From Hydnum rufescens UP504 (taxonomy: Eukaryota; Basidiomycota; Agaricomycetes; Cantharellales; Hydnaceae): a stretch of 50,683 nucleotides of DNA. The translations under genes were made by a program, and so were the position numbers. This document shows positions 11,224-22,110 of this stretch, piece after piece (the stretch's first letter is position 1; each line of letters starts with the position of its first letter). Below the pieces are notes generated by a model. The model was not told where the DNA came from and did no database searches. It was given only the letters and a program-made list of their open reading frames with translations. The stretch is from NCBI GenBank assembly GCA_014904985.1, contig MU129022.1, positions 94,238 to 144,920 on the forward strand, written 5' to 3'.

Positions 11224-11673
11224 TTGGTAACTCCAGAAGGGGGGGTATTACCAGGAAGGGAGGGGGGTGTTACCAGGAATGGGTGTTACCAGGAAGGGGG
11301 GGTGTTACCAGGAAGGGGGGTATTACCAGGGGGGTGTTACCAACAAGGGGGGTTGTTGCCAGCAGGGGGGAGGTATTACCAGGAAGGGAAGGGGGAGTGT
11401 TACCAACAAGGGGGGTTGTTGCCAGCAGGGGGGAGGTATTACCAGGAAGGGAAGGGGAGTGTTGCCAATAGGGGGGGGGATTACCAGGAAGGGAAGGGGG
11501 GTGGTACCAATAAAGGAAGGGGGGTATTACCAACAAGGGGGGTTGTTGCCAGCAGGGGGGGGTATTACCAGGAAGGGAAGGGGGGTGGTACCAATAAAGG
11601 AAGGGGGTGTTACCAACAAGGGGGTTGTTGCCAGCAGGGGGGGGAGGTATTACCAGGAAGGGAAGGGGGAGTG
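11224..11673 (+). repeat. G-rich minisatellite, first half
   Basis: About 17-20 bp units built from GTTACCAGGAAGGGGGG, GTTACCAACAAGGGGGG and GTTGCCAGCAGGGGGG, joined into higher-order units of about 65 bp (for example around 11,395-11,455). Strong strand asymmetry with G-runs of 5-9. It stays open in several frames only because it lacks T-rich triplets; I do not regard it as coding. Confidence 0.9.
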
Positions 11674-12310
11674 TGTCAGGGTTTGTCCCTTACTCCGGTC
11701 CACTCTGGATCACTCCGGTCCTTGTCCACCCACCTCCAGTCCAGTTCTCCACTTAGTTCCTTTGCCCAAGTCCACTTTGCTTCCAGCTTGATTCCGGTTT
11801 GACTCCGATCCAACCCTATCGTGGTTTCATTTCCCTTTCATTTCCCATTGCTTCTGGTTTGTCCCCTGGGCAAGTTCCTGTTCCTGTTCCTGTCCCCCTT
11901 GTAACCACCCACAGTTTAGCGATCACTCCCCCGTAGTATAGTCATCATGTATAAGTAGTCCAAGAGCGAAGTCCAGAGACCCCAGCTTTGGTCTCTCAGG
12001 ATTTCCGCTGTTACTCTGGACTACAGGTCAGCCTTCATGTATTCCGTATTCATATTACATAATCTCAGGATTTCCACTGTTACTCTGGACTACAGCTCTG
12101 AGTATCATCCAGTTGACTCCACAAGCTTAAGGACCACTGTGCTCATTTCCGCCTAGTCCCTTCTGGGCTGCTGGACCACTCCTCCGACATCCCTAACCTC
12201 CTTATCTCATTCTTGCCTGGATTCTGTCAGACTTAGCCGGACTTACACCGGACTTAGCTGGAATTATTTGTGTTAAATGTTGGTGCCCTCATTGCAGCGT
12301 GGCCCTGACA
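11674..12310 (+). mobile_element. Solo LTR (637 bp) inside minisatellite
   Basis: Starts TGTCAGGG and ends CCCTGACA (8 bp perfect inverted ends, TG...CA), flanked by direct repeats GAGTG at 11,669-11,673 and 12,311-12,315. The minisatellite resumes after it. The segment TTACTCTGGACTACAG occurs twice inside (about 12,011 and 12,077). It keeps CpG, unlike its surroundings, suggesting a recent insertion. A decayed relative is at 43,222-43,300. Orientation is not certain. Confidence 0.85.
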
Positions 12311-12590
12311 GAGTGTTGCCAATAGGGGGGGGGTATTACCAGGAAGGGAAGGGGGTGTTACCAGGAAGGGAGGGGGTGTTACCAGGAAGGGAAAGGGGTG
12401 GTACCAATAAGGGAAGGGGGGTGGTACCAATAAGGGTTGGGGAGGTATTACCAGCAAGGGAAGGGGGAGTGTTACCAATAAGGGGGGGGTATTACCAGCA
12501 AGGGAAGGGGGAGTGTTACCAATAAGGGGGGGTATTACCAGCAAGGGAGGGGTGTTACCAACAAAGGGGGGTGTATTAGCAGGGGGGGTG
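12311..12590 (+). repeat. G-rich minisatellite, second half
   Basis: Continuation of the array beyond the solo LTR, with the same ACCAGGAAGGG and ACCAATAAGGG variants. Confidence 0.9.
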
Positions 12591-12869
12591 TATTCTGTAG
12601 AGTGCATATGGGGAGAATTGTCTTGATTCCACATCTGAATTTGACATCCTCAGACACAAGTGTATTGGCCCCAGAGTCCCAAATGCTATTCTAATATGAA
12701 TTTCCATTTAAAATACCTTGATGAAATGCATTTCAGTTTGGCATAATCAATGTGGTTATCTCATGAGAATACAGATTATATCATTTTTTAAATGCAGGCA
12801 TACAGACTTATGGCTGTTAGTGAGAAAAACTTAATAGGGGGTCAGGGGATCCTGAGCTATATACTGTAC

Positions 12870-13547
12870 ATCATGTGGATTACATAATCAAGATGAGACT
12901 GATCCAATCCCAACAGCAGAGGACAGGTCTCAATCAGAATGGGAAAAAAAGTCCACCAGGAACAAATGAAAAAAAAGAGTGGCAGGGTTGGTTACATAAG
13001 GGATATCTGCACTGGCAGTACAAAGGAATGGAGGGTGTGCATGTGATAGGTGAAGATCAGGTGTAACAGCATCATGGGTTATGGGTGCAGGTCAGCCACA
13101 ATACAGTCAGGTAACTTTTTCAGGGTACAGGTATGGTTTCAGTTTCAGTTGCAGGTTAACCACAGGGGCCATGGTTGCAGGTTACAGCTTCAAGTCAATA
13201 CAGGCTATACTTTCAGATACAGTGTCATGGGGTTGAATATGAGTTTGGGTTTGGTCATGTGATGAATCCACACACATGGTGGGATTCATGGACACAAGGA
13301 GGGTGGTGCATGCAGCATGGGGACATTAGAGCCAGGGAGACAGGAACACCACTTCACTGTGGGTTAATCTCCAGGTATCACAGAGCGGCCCACAGCCTTG
13401 GCAAAAGAAAAACTTGATAGGAGATCAGGAATTCCCAAGCTATATACATCATGTGGATTATGTAATAAAAACAAGATTGATCCAATCCTCTCATACTAAC
13501 AATGGCAGGCTCAAAGCTGGCACCATAGGCTCACAGCAGCCACCTAA
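12870..13547. other. No gene; direct repeats and CAGGTTAC-rich stretch
   Basis: 12,830-12,925 and 13,405-13,500 are diverged direct repeats (both contain CATCATGTGGATTA). 13,080-13,220 has a loose periodic CAGGTTAC/CAGTTTCAG pattern. No coding signal. Confidence 0.55.
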
Positions 13548-13689
13548 GGGCCTGTTTGGATACCCTAGAAACATTTCAAAGAAATGCATTTCTCAATATA
13601 AAAATGGCAAAACATTTTGGGTCATTTTGCCATTTTTATATTGAGAAATGTGTTGCTTTGAAATGTTTCTGGGGTATCCAAACAGGCCC
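13548..13689. mobile_element. PIF/Harbinger-type MITE (142 bp)
   Basis: A folded sequence starting GGGCCTGTTTGG and ending CCAAACAGGCCC, almost fully self-complementary with a loop near CATTTTGGGTCA, flanked by TAA on both sides (13,545-13,547 and 13,690-13,692). A 3 bp TAA target duplication and these ends fit Tourist-like MITEs. The empty site is visible in the neighbouring tandem copies, which read CCACCTAAGGCAAGAG without the insert. Confidence 0.85.
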
Positions 13690-13692
13690 TAA

Positions 13693-13795
13693 GGCAACAG
13701 TACAAGCCATGTATGGACAAAGCAGCCACCTAAGGCAAGAGTACCAGCCATGTATGGACAAAGCAGCCACCTAAGGCAAGAGTACAAGCTGGCAT
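13693..13795 (+). repeat. 41 bp tandem repeat, about 2.5 copies
   Basis: Units containing CCATGTATGGACAAAGCAGC and ACCTAAGGCAAGAGTA; the MITE split the preceding partial unit. Confidence 0.8.
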
Positions 13796-14700
13796 GCATG
13801 GGTGACAGCCTTTACTCGTTACAAGGTGAAGTTGTTCTGTTGTAATGCATATTTTTATATTGTTCAGGATCTCCCAGGATCCCCTAGGATCTCCCAGGAC
13901 CTCCCAGGACCTCCCAGGAAGTCCTAGGTTATTCATTTTTCTCTTGAGTGTCAATAGGACATCCTGAGGATATCCCAAACAATAGGGTCTCTAGGACCAT
14001 ACCTATACAGAAATTAGTTAACCCTAATTTGACTGCTGATTTCGACAGTTCAGGCTGACATTGAAGCTGAAATTCCAGTCACTACCATGCGGCTCAACAG
14101 TTTAGTAAGTACAGTATAATGAGGTGGCATGATGCATTTCATGCATCATCTCTTCCAGGAACTGCAGCAGGCCTGCTGGTTGGACTTGATCTGGATGGCA
14201 CACTTGAAATATTGAATTCTTTCAGACAGCAGGCAATGACAAAAAGACCATAAAGGTATCATGTCTGTGTGCATATTATATTCCCTTCTAGTATGGTCAG
14301 GCCTTACCACCATCACCCTATTCACTTACAATAGGGTATTGTTGGGTATTGTTCAGGTGGTTCGTGCTCTGATTTGGTTTGTTCATCCCTGCATTGGTAT
14401 GGGTTAGCAATGAACCATTACTATAGATGAAATCTGGGGTATTCCACGAAGAATACATAGCCATTATCATTTGGGAGCTTTTGAAAGGCCTGGAGTACTT
14501 CCACATCAAGGGGAAACTCCATCATGACATCAAAGGTATAGTCTTCCGAATCACTCCAGTGGCCTGTCACATTAGTTTGATACCTTCATAATAGCTGCAA
14601 ATGTTCTGATTGCTGGAGAAGGTAGATCGGCTCATCTTCAACTTGACCAATTGCTATGATGCCAACAGAACATCCACTTAGTCAAACTGGCTGACTTTGG

Positions 14701-15078
14701 TGTTGGAATAAAAATAAAGAGTTAATTATATAATCAGCCCGAAGTGGCAATACCCCTATATGGACTTAACGCCGTATCAAGCGCGACTCCCCTACCACCT
14801 CTTATGGTAATAATATACCTAAGAGGAACATTCTATATCCTTCTTGTTGGTGCCAGTAGTATAGCACCCGAACATTCCACTGTTCTCTTGTAGTTTCTTT
14901 AATGTCTTGTACATAGTATAAAAGGGCGAGCTTGGGCTCGCCTACAGATCTAAGGACTCTCTAATAATATCCTTCCTGCTAATTCACCCGAGCAACTAGG
15001 GCTCTCCGGTCTATCGAATTCGCTCACGTCCGCTTAGTCATCAGGGGAAATACCATTATCATCCGTAGCCTCACACTA
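14701..15078 (+). mobile_element. Solo LTR (378 bp) in kinase DFG motif
   Basis: Starts TGTTGGAATA, ends CACACTA, and is flanked by TTTGG at 14,696-14,700 and 15,079-15,083. Without it and one TTTGG the kinase reads straight through DFGASGQL. It holds TATAAAA at 14,917-14,923. The 5 bp duplication and size fit an LTR; the TG...TA ends are slightly unusual. CpG is retained. The inserted family is not otherwise seen in the window. Confidence 0.8.
14917..14923 (+). promoter_or_regulatory. TATA box of solo LTR
   Basis: TATAAAAGGGCGAG, the expected core promoter of the LTR, pointing toward the C-terminal kinase exons. Confidence 0.5.
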
Positions 15079-16842
15079 TTTGGGGCCTCTGGCCAACTAA
15101 GCAGGACGCTCTCGGTAAAGAAGAACTGTTTTGTCGGGACGCCCTACTGGATGAGCCCCGAGGCCCTCATGCAGTCTGGGTACGACCACAAGGCGGACAT
15201 CTGGAGCTTGGGAATCACTGCGATCGAGTTTTCAAAGGGGGAATCCCCTTACGCGGAGCTTCGCCCCATGAAGGTGCGACCGCGTTTCACGTGTGCTGGG
15301 CATCGAGTGTTAGATGCAGGGGATAGTCTGAACGAATCGAATTTGGTATAGGCCTTATCCTTGATACTGAAAAATCCATCCCCAATACTCGAATGGGGAC
15401 TTCTCCAAACCATTCAAAGACTTTGTAGCAGCATGTTTAGCTCGTGATCCTCGTGAAGTATGTCTTCTGTTACCCTTTCCTTGATACCTATTATTCCATG
15501 CGATCAGAATCACTGACGACACCCTAATCGGGTTTTCTGCTCCCTGCCCGTTCGAATAGCGCCCAACGGCTCGAGAGTTGTTCAAGCACAAGTTTATCCG
15601 CATGTCCAAAAAGAAAAGCTATCTTACTCATCGAACGGCATGAGCGCTGGAAGGCCGAAGGCGATGGAAGACAAGAGGAGGAAGATGGAAATCATGTTGA
15701 GGATTCGTGCGCATTTCTTTATAGCTAACCATACCGTGCTTGTATCTCACAATCGCTTCATAATCATCCCTGGGAACGCGATGGAGTGGAAATTGATGAC
15801 TTGTGGGACTTTGAGACGGTTCGCAATGCTGCTTGACAAACCACTTTCGGGCGTGAGACCCCTGGTCCGTTGGCGCTGCTGCCACTTCACCCAAACCTCA
15901 ATCCAGCGTCGGAGCCATCGGCAGTGCCTAAATACCCCGTAGACCCAAGTCCTGCGAACTCCCAACCCGCTGGCGCTCGTCTTCCGCAACAACCGATGGG
16001 TGCCCGGCCGCGACCATCGTCCCCCCCCATAAATACTCATTATCATGGCCATCGCGGAACGACTTGAATAATGGTGGAGATCAGGAGTGACGAGCTCGAC
16101 AGGCAACAATGGGCTCCACGTCTTCAGGCTCATCGACACTCCAGTCTATTCTACCCTCCGCCATCATTGCCAAAGGCGAACTTCCCCCAAATATCGCTCA
16201 AGGCCGGTTCCTGCTGAACGATTCTCCCCTAGGGACTGTTCGCGGCGGTCCACCAGTGGGAAGATGACCGCTCCACCCTTGAGGACGAGGATGAGGACGA
16301 TGTTGTGAGGGTAGTATCTCAAGAGGGAGGGGAAGATCGAATAATGTTAGACTTGGTCATTCTCCCCATCATTTCATCTGTGAGTCTATTTGCTCCCTTT
16401 TTCATCCAAGGACTCGTCTCAGTATTATTCCTGCTGCAGTTCTTCCCTAGGGTGTCAACCCCGGAGGCCCGTCTTGTGTTGAGCAACTTGCAGCGAGCCC
16501 TCGCAGATACCAAAATGGTCAAACCAACGAAATCGTGAGTGACATTGTTAAGTCGGTGGAACACGTCGAGGAGTAGCTGTTCCCAGGTGTTAGCGGACTA
16601 TCTTTGATTAGCATTTTTGGTATTCTGCATTTTTTTTTCCCTCACTTTTAATACACCCGTAGCAGTATTGGTCCAAGTCAATCCAAAAGCCTTTGGATGC
16701 AGGGGATCTTGGATTGTCCAATCCAGAAATAACGGAAACTGCAACTAGGAAGTACGTCCAGTATCATCTGTCTAAAGGAACTACACCTCTTCAACTGGCC
16801 TTCTAGTTGTTACAAGTGGAAATAAAACGAGTTAATCCACGG

Positions 16843-19550
16843 ATTTTACCTGAACTGAAGACATCGAGCCCGTGCCTTCCTTTTGACCTTGGTTACCTGG
16901 ATCGGCTCGGGCGCGCTGACACCTTGCCCGTTCTTCCCCCCATCATCATCATCCAAATCGTTCGGGGGGAAACCTCTACTCAGAGGTCTCGTGTTCGTAA
17001 TAAACCTGCTTGCGCTGCTGCTCGAAGACTGCATTGTCGGAGATTGCAATGACACAGGGGGCGTCGCTGACATCGAAGTATGTGTGCCTGCAGGACCTCT
17101 CCACCTCGATCGACCACAACGGGGGTTAAGGACTCGCTGCGGAGGGGGGTGTACGGTGACCGAGGTGGAACGGACACGGGGCCGAATGCAGGCGTTCGCA
17201 CTGGAGTGCAACATACTAGTTAACTGCTCTCCATATGGGGAAAGGAGCACACAGAACTAAATAAGGCTGCAGTGCCCACCGGCATGTCGTCTAGACGAAC
17301 AATGGGGGCCGAATCCACATCATCATCTTGAGGGGTTGGGGGAGGTGGATCATCCACAAGATAATAAGGATCGTCCTGCATCAGGGCAATGCGTTCAGCC
17401 CTACGCTAACAAAAAAATTGCACAGCTGATTAGTGCCAGTTCGCAAGAAAAGTCCTACGTTGCTTTTTCTCTCGCCGTGGCATCTCCAGGGTCTTCGATG
17501 TGACCCTCAGCCATCAAGTGATCATTTTTTTCTTCGTTCCTTTACTCTTCCCTTTCACAGACTTGTCTTCTGCCTTGCCCTTTCCTTTCTTCTTTGGACG
17601 GTTAGCTATAGGAAATGCGTTCTCTACATCCTCTTCACTATTGGTGGCGGTGGTCTCGCTGTCTTCAACTTTAGAGCGAGAAAGTTGGACGATTCAAATT
17701 TCAAGGCCGAGACCCCCGGGAACGCGAACGTTAGCCTGTGGTTGAGGCGTAATACCATTCAGTTCTCGAACATGTAGCGGTTGAATTAGATATAGACTTT
17801 TGGGGAAGTTGGGTTCGGCCCACGATGTTCTGGAAAGGGGAAGAGGAATCAGATGATTCTAAGTTTGAGATCGAACTTGGCGATAACTTTCCCTGATGTT
17901 TGGACAACTCAGCCCTCATAAATGTGGGCAATTGAAAGATATTTAAGGCCTGAGCAGTAGTACGTGAGAGGAGTTTCAGAAAGTGCATACAGCCAGACGA
18001 CGCAAGGATCGCGGGAGGGAGAGGCTCACACGCTCTCGCACCTCAATGTGTGAACTGGTGGTGAAGGGACCGAGATTGGAAATCATCTTGTCGACTTGGT
18101 CTTTATCTCTGGGAGCAAACCCTCATCCCAGTGCTTGGGACACTTCCGCCGCCCAGTACCTGAATACTTTGAGTGCAGTCTGTAAATAGACTGCGATCGT
18201 CACCTCCCGTAATAGCATAACGTTGGGCTGCAATAGAAGAGCGACTAGCCCTTGTGAGCTCGCTAGCTCTGTCACGGCAATGTGAATGTACTCGGAGAAA
18301 GAATGGCAGGCCAGGGGCCAATCCGAATGAGATCGACACGTACAAGCAATATTCCCCACAGCTCCATGCAGTAGCCCACAGAATTTCAGAGTAACTTGTG
18401 GGATCGCGGCAATTTTCCAATAATATTTCATCGCTCAATAAGCGGAGCATCAGCCTAGTAGCGAACACTCTCACACCCTTAACTCTCACCACGACATCGA
18501 CGAGTTTGTCATTGATATCGCGCCCAATAGAGCCCACGTTAGAAACGTAAGCCAGGTCAACCAGCGCAGAGATACCACTCGAAATCAGTAACATTCTCAT
18601 ATGCGTCACGAGGACACATGGCAATGATGCACCAGGAAACTTCGAGCCGGGAAGCGGAAGTGAGTATCGAGGGTGTGGGTGAGGCATCTGCACGGGTTAC
18701 CGAGATAGCCAGAGACATCGGATGCCGCTGCTGCTGCTGTGCGTGCGAGAGATTGGGCGGCACTTGGGAGGGCGGATGTCGCACTGTCTTGGCTCGGTGC
18801 GGGGTAGTCTCTGGACGATTCACTCTAACTTATAGTCAGTCACCTGACGGTGAATGTCAGTATTCAGTTTGTATAGATCATATCAACGACGAACCATGGA
18901 AGAAACAAGATCAAGAGCGCGCATTCATAAGCTGTTGTCTTGATCTTCAATGCTGGAGATGATCCCATCTTGATGAGCGGAAACGAGATGGGGGTGCAAA
19001 GGAACGATTTTTTGCCATCGCCAATAACGAAATGTATTTCACTGATTTCCATTGCTACACCGTCAATATATGCTTCGTCATGCGAGGGGGCCCGAACATA
19101 ACTCACAGTTCTGATCTGGGTCGCGCAAAAATGCGGCCAGTTTATCGGTGGACGTCTTTACCAGAGATTGGTCACTTGGACCTTCCCGCATACCACCGAT
19201 AATGCAAGTGTGCACACATTCGTACAGCAGAGACACCACCAGTGTTGTTGAGATGAGCTCTGTTATTGCTATTTGTTTCTGCAGTAGGTTCGAACAGGGC
19301 TAGAGCACCTAGCTAAGATAAGAATACGAGAGAGGTAATGAAGCAAGCAGAAGCATTAGACGCTGTAATATTCCGGAGATAGGATGATAAGGGACGATCA
19401 CTTTAATCAGCATCGAATTATTGGAAGACTTGGCAAGAATATCGAATAATTGGGGGGAGGCTAATACTGGGGATTGTGCCTCGCCAGTTCGCAAAGCACA
19501 CTAACCATTGCAGATACAACCCCTGCATAATGTCGAGGATGATTCAGCAC
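16843..19550 (-). pseudogene. APL5: AP-3 adaptor complex delta subunit, N-terminally truncated, frameshifted
   Basis: AP-3 delta is the large subunit of the adaptor that sorts cargo from Golgi/endosome to vacuole. On the minus strand from 19,545: VLCELARHNPQ, LASPQLFDILAKSSNN, LLYECVHTCIIGGM, KLAAFLRDPDQN, RMRALDLVS-type segment (about 18,900), YENVTDFEWY, ALVDLAYVSNVG, LWATAWSCGEYC, an intron, LLLQPNVMLL, ALKVFRYWAAEVSQALG, ISNLGPF, FIRAEL, ITPQPQANVRVPGGLG, a Lys-rich tract, then MQDDPYYLVDD, VRLDDMPVG and a basic tail APEPIQVTKVKRKA near 16,900. This is the family order with the first ~180 residues missing. Several frame changes and stops break it; some might be read errors. A partial inverted copy is at 28,407-29,866. 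Confidence 0.85.
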
Positions 19551-19841
19551 ACTGCAGGTTAGAGTCAAGGATGGCTGCAACATAGACGTGCATCCGGATT
19601 TCTCCGCAAACACCATCATGTCTGGCAGCGACTGAACGAACCAGACTCACCCACGTTGGCCTCAATCAAGTAGACCCCGACACATTCTTTGGCGTGCCAG
19701 TAGGTGAGGTTACATTCGCTGTAGCTCGTGGAAAGACTAACAACTTTTCGCGTCGCAGGAGTTGCTATAACCATTGGTTGATCAAGAGCCGCCAAGCAAT
19801 ATTGATGCTGGTGCCATGCAACAGGACCCCCCCACGCTGAG

Positions 19842-20390
19842 TTGATCACCTATCTCGATCTCGCCATGATCCCCGAAAAGGGCGAAACTCCCGTGGACGA
19901 CTTTGTCGTGAGCTCTTCAAGCTTCTGGATTGTGTTCGTCAAGAGCATGCGCGGGCGGACCTTTCGTTTCTTATTTGCGGCGAAAACAGGCACACAGACC
20001 GACGTCTGTATCATCGATCGGTCTCAGAACGATATTCTTCTCCTTGTCCAGGAGGACAACCGTTTAGAGCTCAGTGAGCCGTCAATGCGCAGGCTTAGCT
20101 TGTAGCAGAGACAGTTGCGGCCTTCGGCGAGAATAGTGCGGGACGGGGAGCGGCTGGGCTCCCTCTGGCGGAGAAGGCAAGTCGTTTCGTGAGTTTGTGG
20201 ACCTTTTTCTGAGAGCTTATACTTCTTAGGTCATACCCGGCATTGTCATGGTCGGCACGTCGCCTGCATTCTTTAAAATTCCCGTCACCCAAACTCTCTC
20301 GATTCATATTCGCCATGGAACCTATCCTGAGGAGGGAACCAGCGTGACCTATTGTTATCCGCCCGCTTCTTGTCCTATCCGTGGCCATCG
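19842..20390 (+). pseudogene. Agaricomycete hypothetical protein, PD-(D/E)XK nuclease-like, fragment A
   Basis: An open segment of 87 codons carries TDVCIIDRSQNDILLLVQED, the pattern of an Agaricomycete-expanded family in which D...QEDK looks like a PD-(D/E)XK nuclease core; here the last residue is N rather than K. After frameshifts the frame resumes with VMVGTSPAFFKIPVTQTLS and HGTYPEEGT, the C-terminal signature of the same family. Function is unknown; the fold assignment is from memory of related proteins. It starts at the exact edge of the inverted AP-3 duplication. Confidence 0.5.
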
Positions 20391-20690
20391 GCGGACAGAG
20401 CGAGCGAATCTGATGTCATCAATGCGGCATGCAAATGCGCAGCAAAGAATGATAGCTGCGCGATACTCGACCACGTCCCGGAAGTCCTTCGCGCGGAAGA
20501 TTATTCAGTGATTCCTGCCTCTGACCGCGTGAGTAGAAGCTGCACTGGTGCAAGCAACAAGAAGCATACAGCAGGACAGAGTATAGGGCCGTCAATCAAT
20601 GTGTCTAAACCCAATGGTCGTCCGTTTCTTTGCGATCCAACCACTAGCACTTCGCATGGCAAGTTTGTGCGATTTACTTGATTGTAGCAG
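20391..20690 (+). other. Unidentified open stretch, duplicated at 23,838-24,140
   Basis: Contains CAILDHVPEVLRAEDY and KPNGRPFLCDPTTSTSHGK. It may be the tail of the nuclease-like gene or the head of the FunK1 gene. The same sequence follows the second nuclease-like copy, so both were duplicated together. Confidence 0.4.
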
Positions 20691-20882
20691 GCACGCTGAC
20701 CTCACACTGCTGCAGTATCCGGGTCAGGCGATCAGTCAGATACCGCTAGCGAGGTTCCAATAAATGATGCCGGAGACACAACCATAGGCGACACCACTCC
20801 ACATGCAGCCGAACACGCAACCCATCATCTCAATCGATCCACTCCGCCACCTGCAAATACCGCGCCATCCACCCAACCTTCC

Positions 20883-22110
20883 TCAACGCCGTTCAGTAAG
20901 AATGTATCGGGAAATGCCCCCAATGATCGGCATAAAGACCCATTGTACCCTCTCCTCGAAAACAATACCAAAAACCCAACAATAATTGTGTTCAAAAATT
21001 TTCTTGTGGGTGTTTTCGAATTCAAGTCTCCGCATGACGTTGATTTGGAAGCAATATACCAGGACCCAGAGACTCTCGAACATCTCGCTAAATTCAATAT
21101 CTCCTTAAAGAAATCTGAAGTTGAACATTACCAGCTTTTCACGACCCTAGTAAACCACATTTTGGCAGCTGGCGCGTGCCAGAAAAGTTCAAAGCCTTCC
21201 ATCTTCGCTCGCTCTCACGACACATTCGACGTGCATGGTTCATCTGGCGCCATTCGGTGACCTGATCTGATGTCGTCTTCTCATCAGACTCCGATCATAT
21301 GCAGAGTAATCCATTGCATTGGTCGGACGTAAAGATGGTGTTGGAATTTAAGGCCAAGCAAAGGCCCAAGAGTACGGGTCAATTCTCGAAATTGCAGGAC
21401 CCTACTCGTTCCACAATGCAATCTACCACTTCCTCTGCAGTGTCAAACGGCAGCACTGGCTCTAAATGCCTGCATGACTTGTTGATGAGTGACAGGATGC
21501 CCAATAAAGCTCCCCGGACGATGGGTGGTGATGCCAAGTCAGTCGAACTGCAGCTTGCATCGTACGCTCTTGAATCCTGTGTCCATGGACACTATCGCAC
21601 CCAGTAATTCTTGAGATGGTTCTTGGATCGAGGCTCCGCCTCTGGTAGTAGGACCGTGTAGGCGCTATGAAGTCTCAAGGTTCTTGCTCGTCCAATTCCT
21701 GATGAGTATCTCAACCTTTAATGATGAGGCTTGTGGGATTTCATCCAAAGATCAAGTATACCTCGCCCACTGTGACTCCAACTTGTCGTACGCCAGGGCC
21801 AAGAGACACTGGAGTACTTTGCCAAATTTGATGCCTCCTTAAAGAACTCAGAGGTCGGACGTTATGAGCCCTTCACACTCCTTGTAAACCACGTTTTAGC
21901 GGCTATTACCAAGCCGAAAGCACACAGCCTTCCATCTTGCTTGCCCTCATGTCGATTTCGACGTTCGCGGTTCATCTGGCGCAGTCCGGTGGCCTGACAT
22001 TGTTTTCTCGTCAAAATCTGATCGGATGAGCAACTGGTCTGACGTAATGATGGTGTGGCCAAACAAGGATTCGACAGCGCGTGACAATTATCGAAATTGC
22101 AAGAGGGCTC
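20883..22110 (+). pseudogene. FunK1 fungal protein kinase, N-terminal region, two tandem blocks
   Basis: Block 1 (20,900-21,740): PLYPLLENNTKNPTI, ETLEHLAKFNISLKKSEVE, a lysine-bearing VLEFKAKQRPKS, a YALES segment, then RLRLW followed by two TAG codons where Tyr-Tyr is expected, DRVGAMKSQG. Block 2 (21,795-22,110): ETLEYFAKFDASLKNSEVG, FTLLVNHVLAA, SDVMMVWPNKDS. The pattern matches the region before the kinase domain in FunK1 proteins, a family expanded in Agaricomycetes with unknown substrates. Stops and frameshifts disable it. A CpG-depleted copy is at 37,690-38,927 and an indel-rich partial copy at 23,228-23,606. Confidence 0.7.

Larger units (their letters stand above)
10880..12870 (+). 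repeat. Dispersed minisatellite-bearing repeat unit, copy A
   Basis: Its parts recur in reverse orientation at 39,700-40,289 (matching 12,870 down to 11,140) and 42,995-43,220 (matching 11,145 down to 10,880). Order: SINE-like sequence, unique spacer, G-rich minisatellite, AT-rich tail. Copy A carries a solo LTR (11,674-12,310). No transposase is visible, so it looks non-autonomous. Confidence 0.7.
14050..16577 (+). pseudogene. Ste20-like (Kic1/Nak1/Sps1-type) protein kinase, disrupted
   Basis: A Ser/Thr kinase of the GCK/Ste20 group, normally a cell-polarity or morphogenesis kinase. Visible parts in order: an N-lobe remnant (EIPV, 14,065-14,110, frameshifted); exon 14,427-14,535 (VFHEEYIAII ... 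LKGLEYFH, then HHDIK where HRDIK is expected, a CpG-type change); AANVLIAGEG (about 14,580); VKLADFG ending at 14,700; a solo LTR; then SGQL, the activation segment and VGTPYWMSPEAL, DIWSLGITAIE; after an intron PFKDFVAACLARDPRE with one extra base before it (about 15,400); RPTARELFKHKFIRM; IERHERWKAEG after a small deletion; DDLWDFETVR; a Pro-rich region; and a C-terminal SDIVKSVEHVEE stop at 16,577. Introns are about 50-100 bp. LTR insertion plus frameshifts make it non-functional. Confidence 0.85.

Noticed and set aside
11211..11802. Overlapping open frames of up to 192 codons with Gly-rich repeats
   Set aside because: They arise from the minisatellite, which lacks stop triplets in several frames; no start context or conserved domain.
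12254..12634. Pro-rich 126-codon frame on the minus strand
   Set aside because: Complement of the same minisatellite; open by composition.
16846..17260. Two opposite frames of 125-134 codons
   Set aside because: The minus-strand reading is the C-terminal tail of AP-3 delta; the plus-strand frame is its shadow.
17433..17777. A 114-codon plus-strand frame with hydrophobic stretches
   Set aside because: It lies antisense to well-supported AP-3 delta coding sequence (VRVPGGLG and Lys-rich tract).
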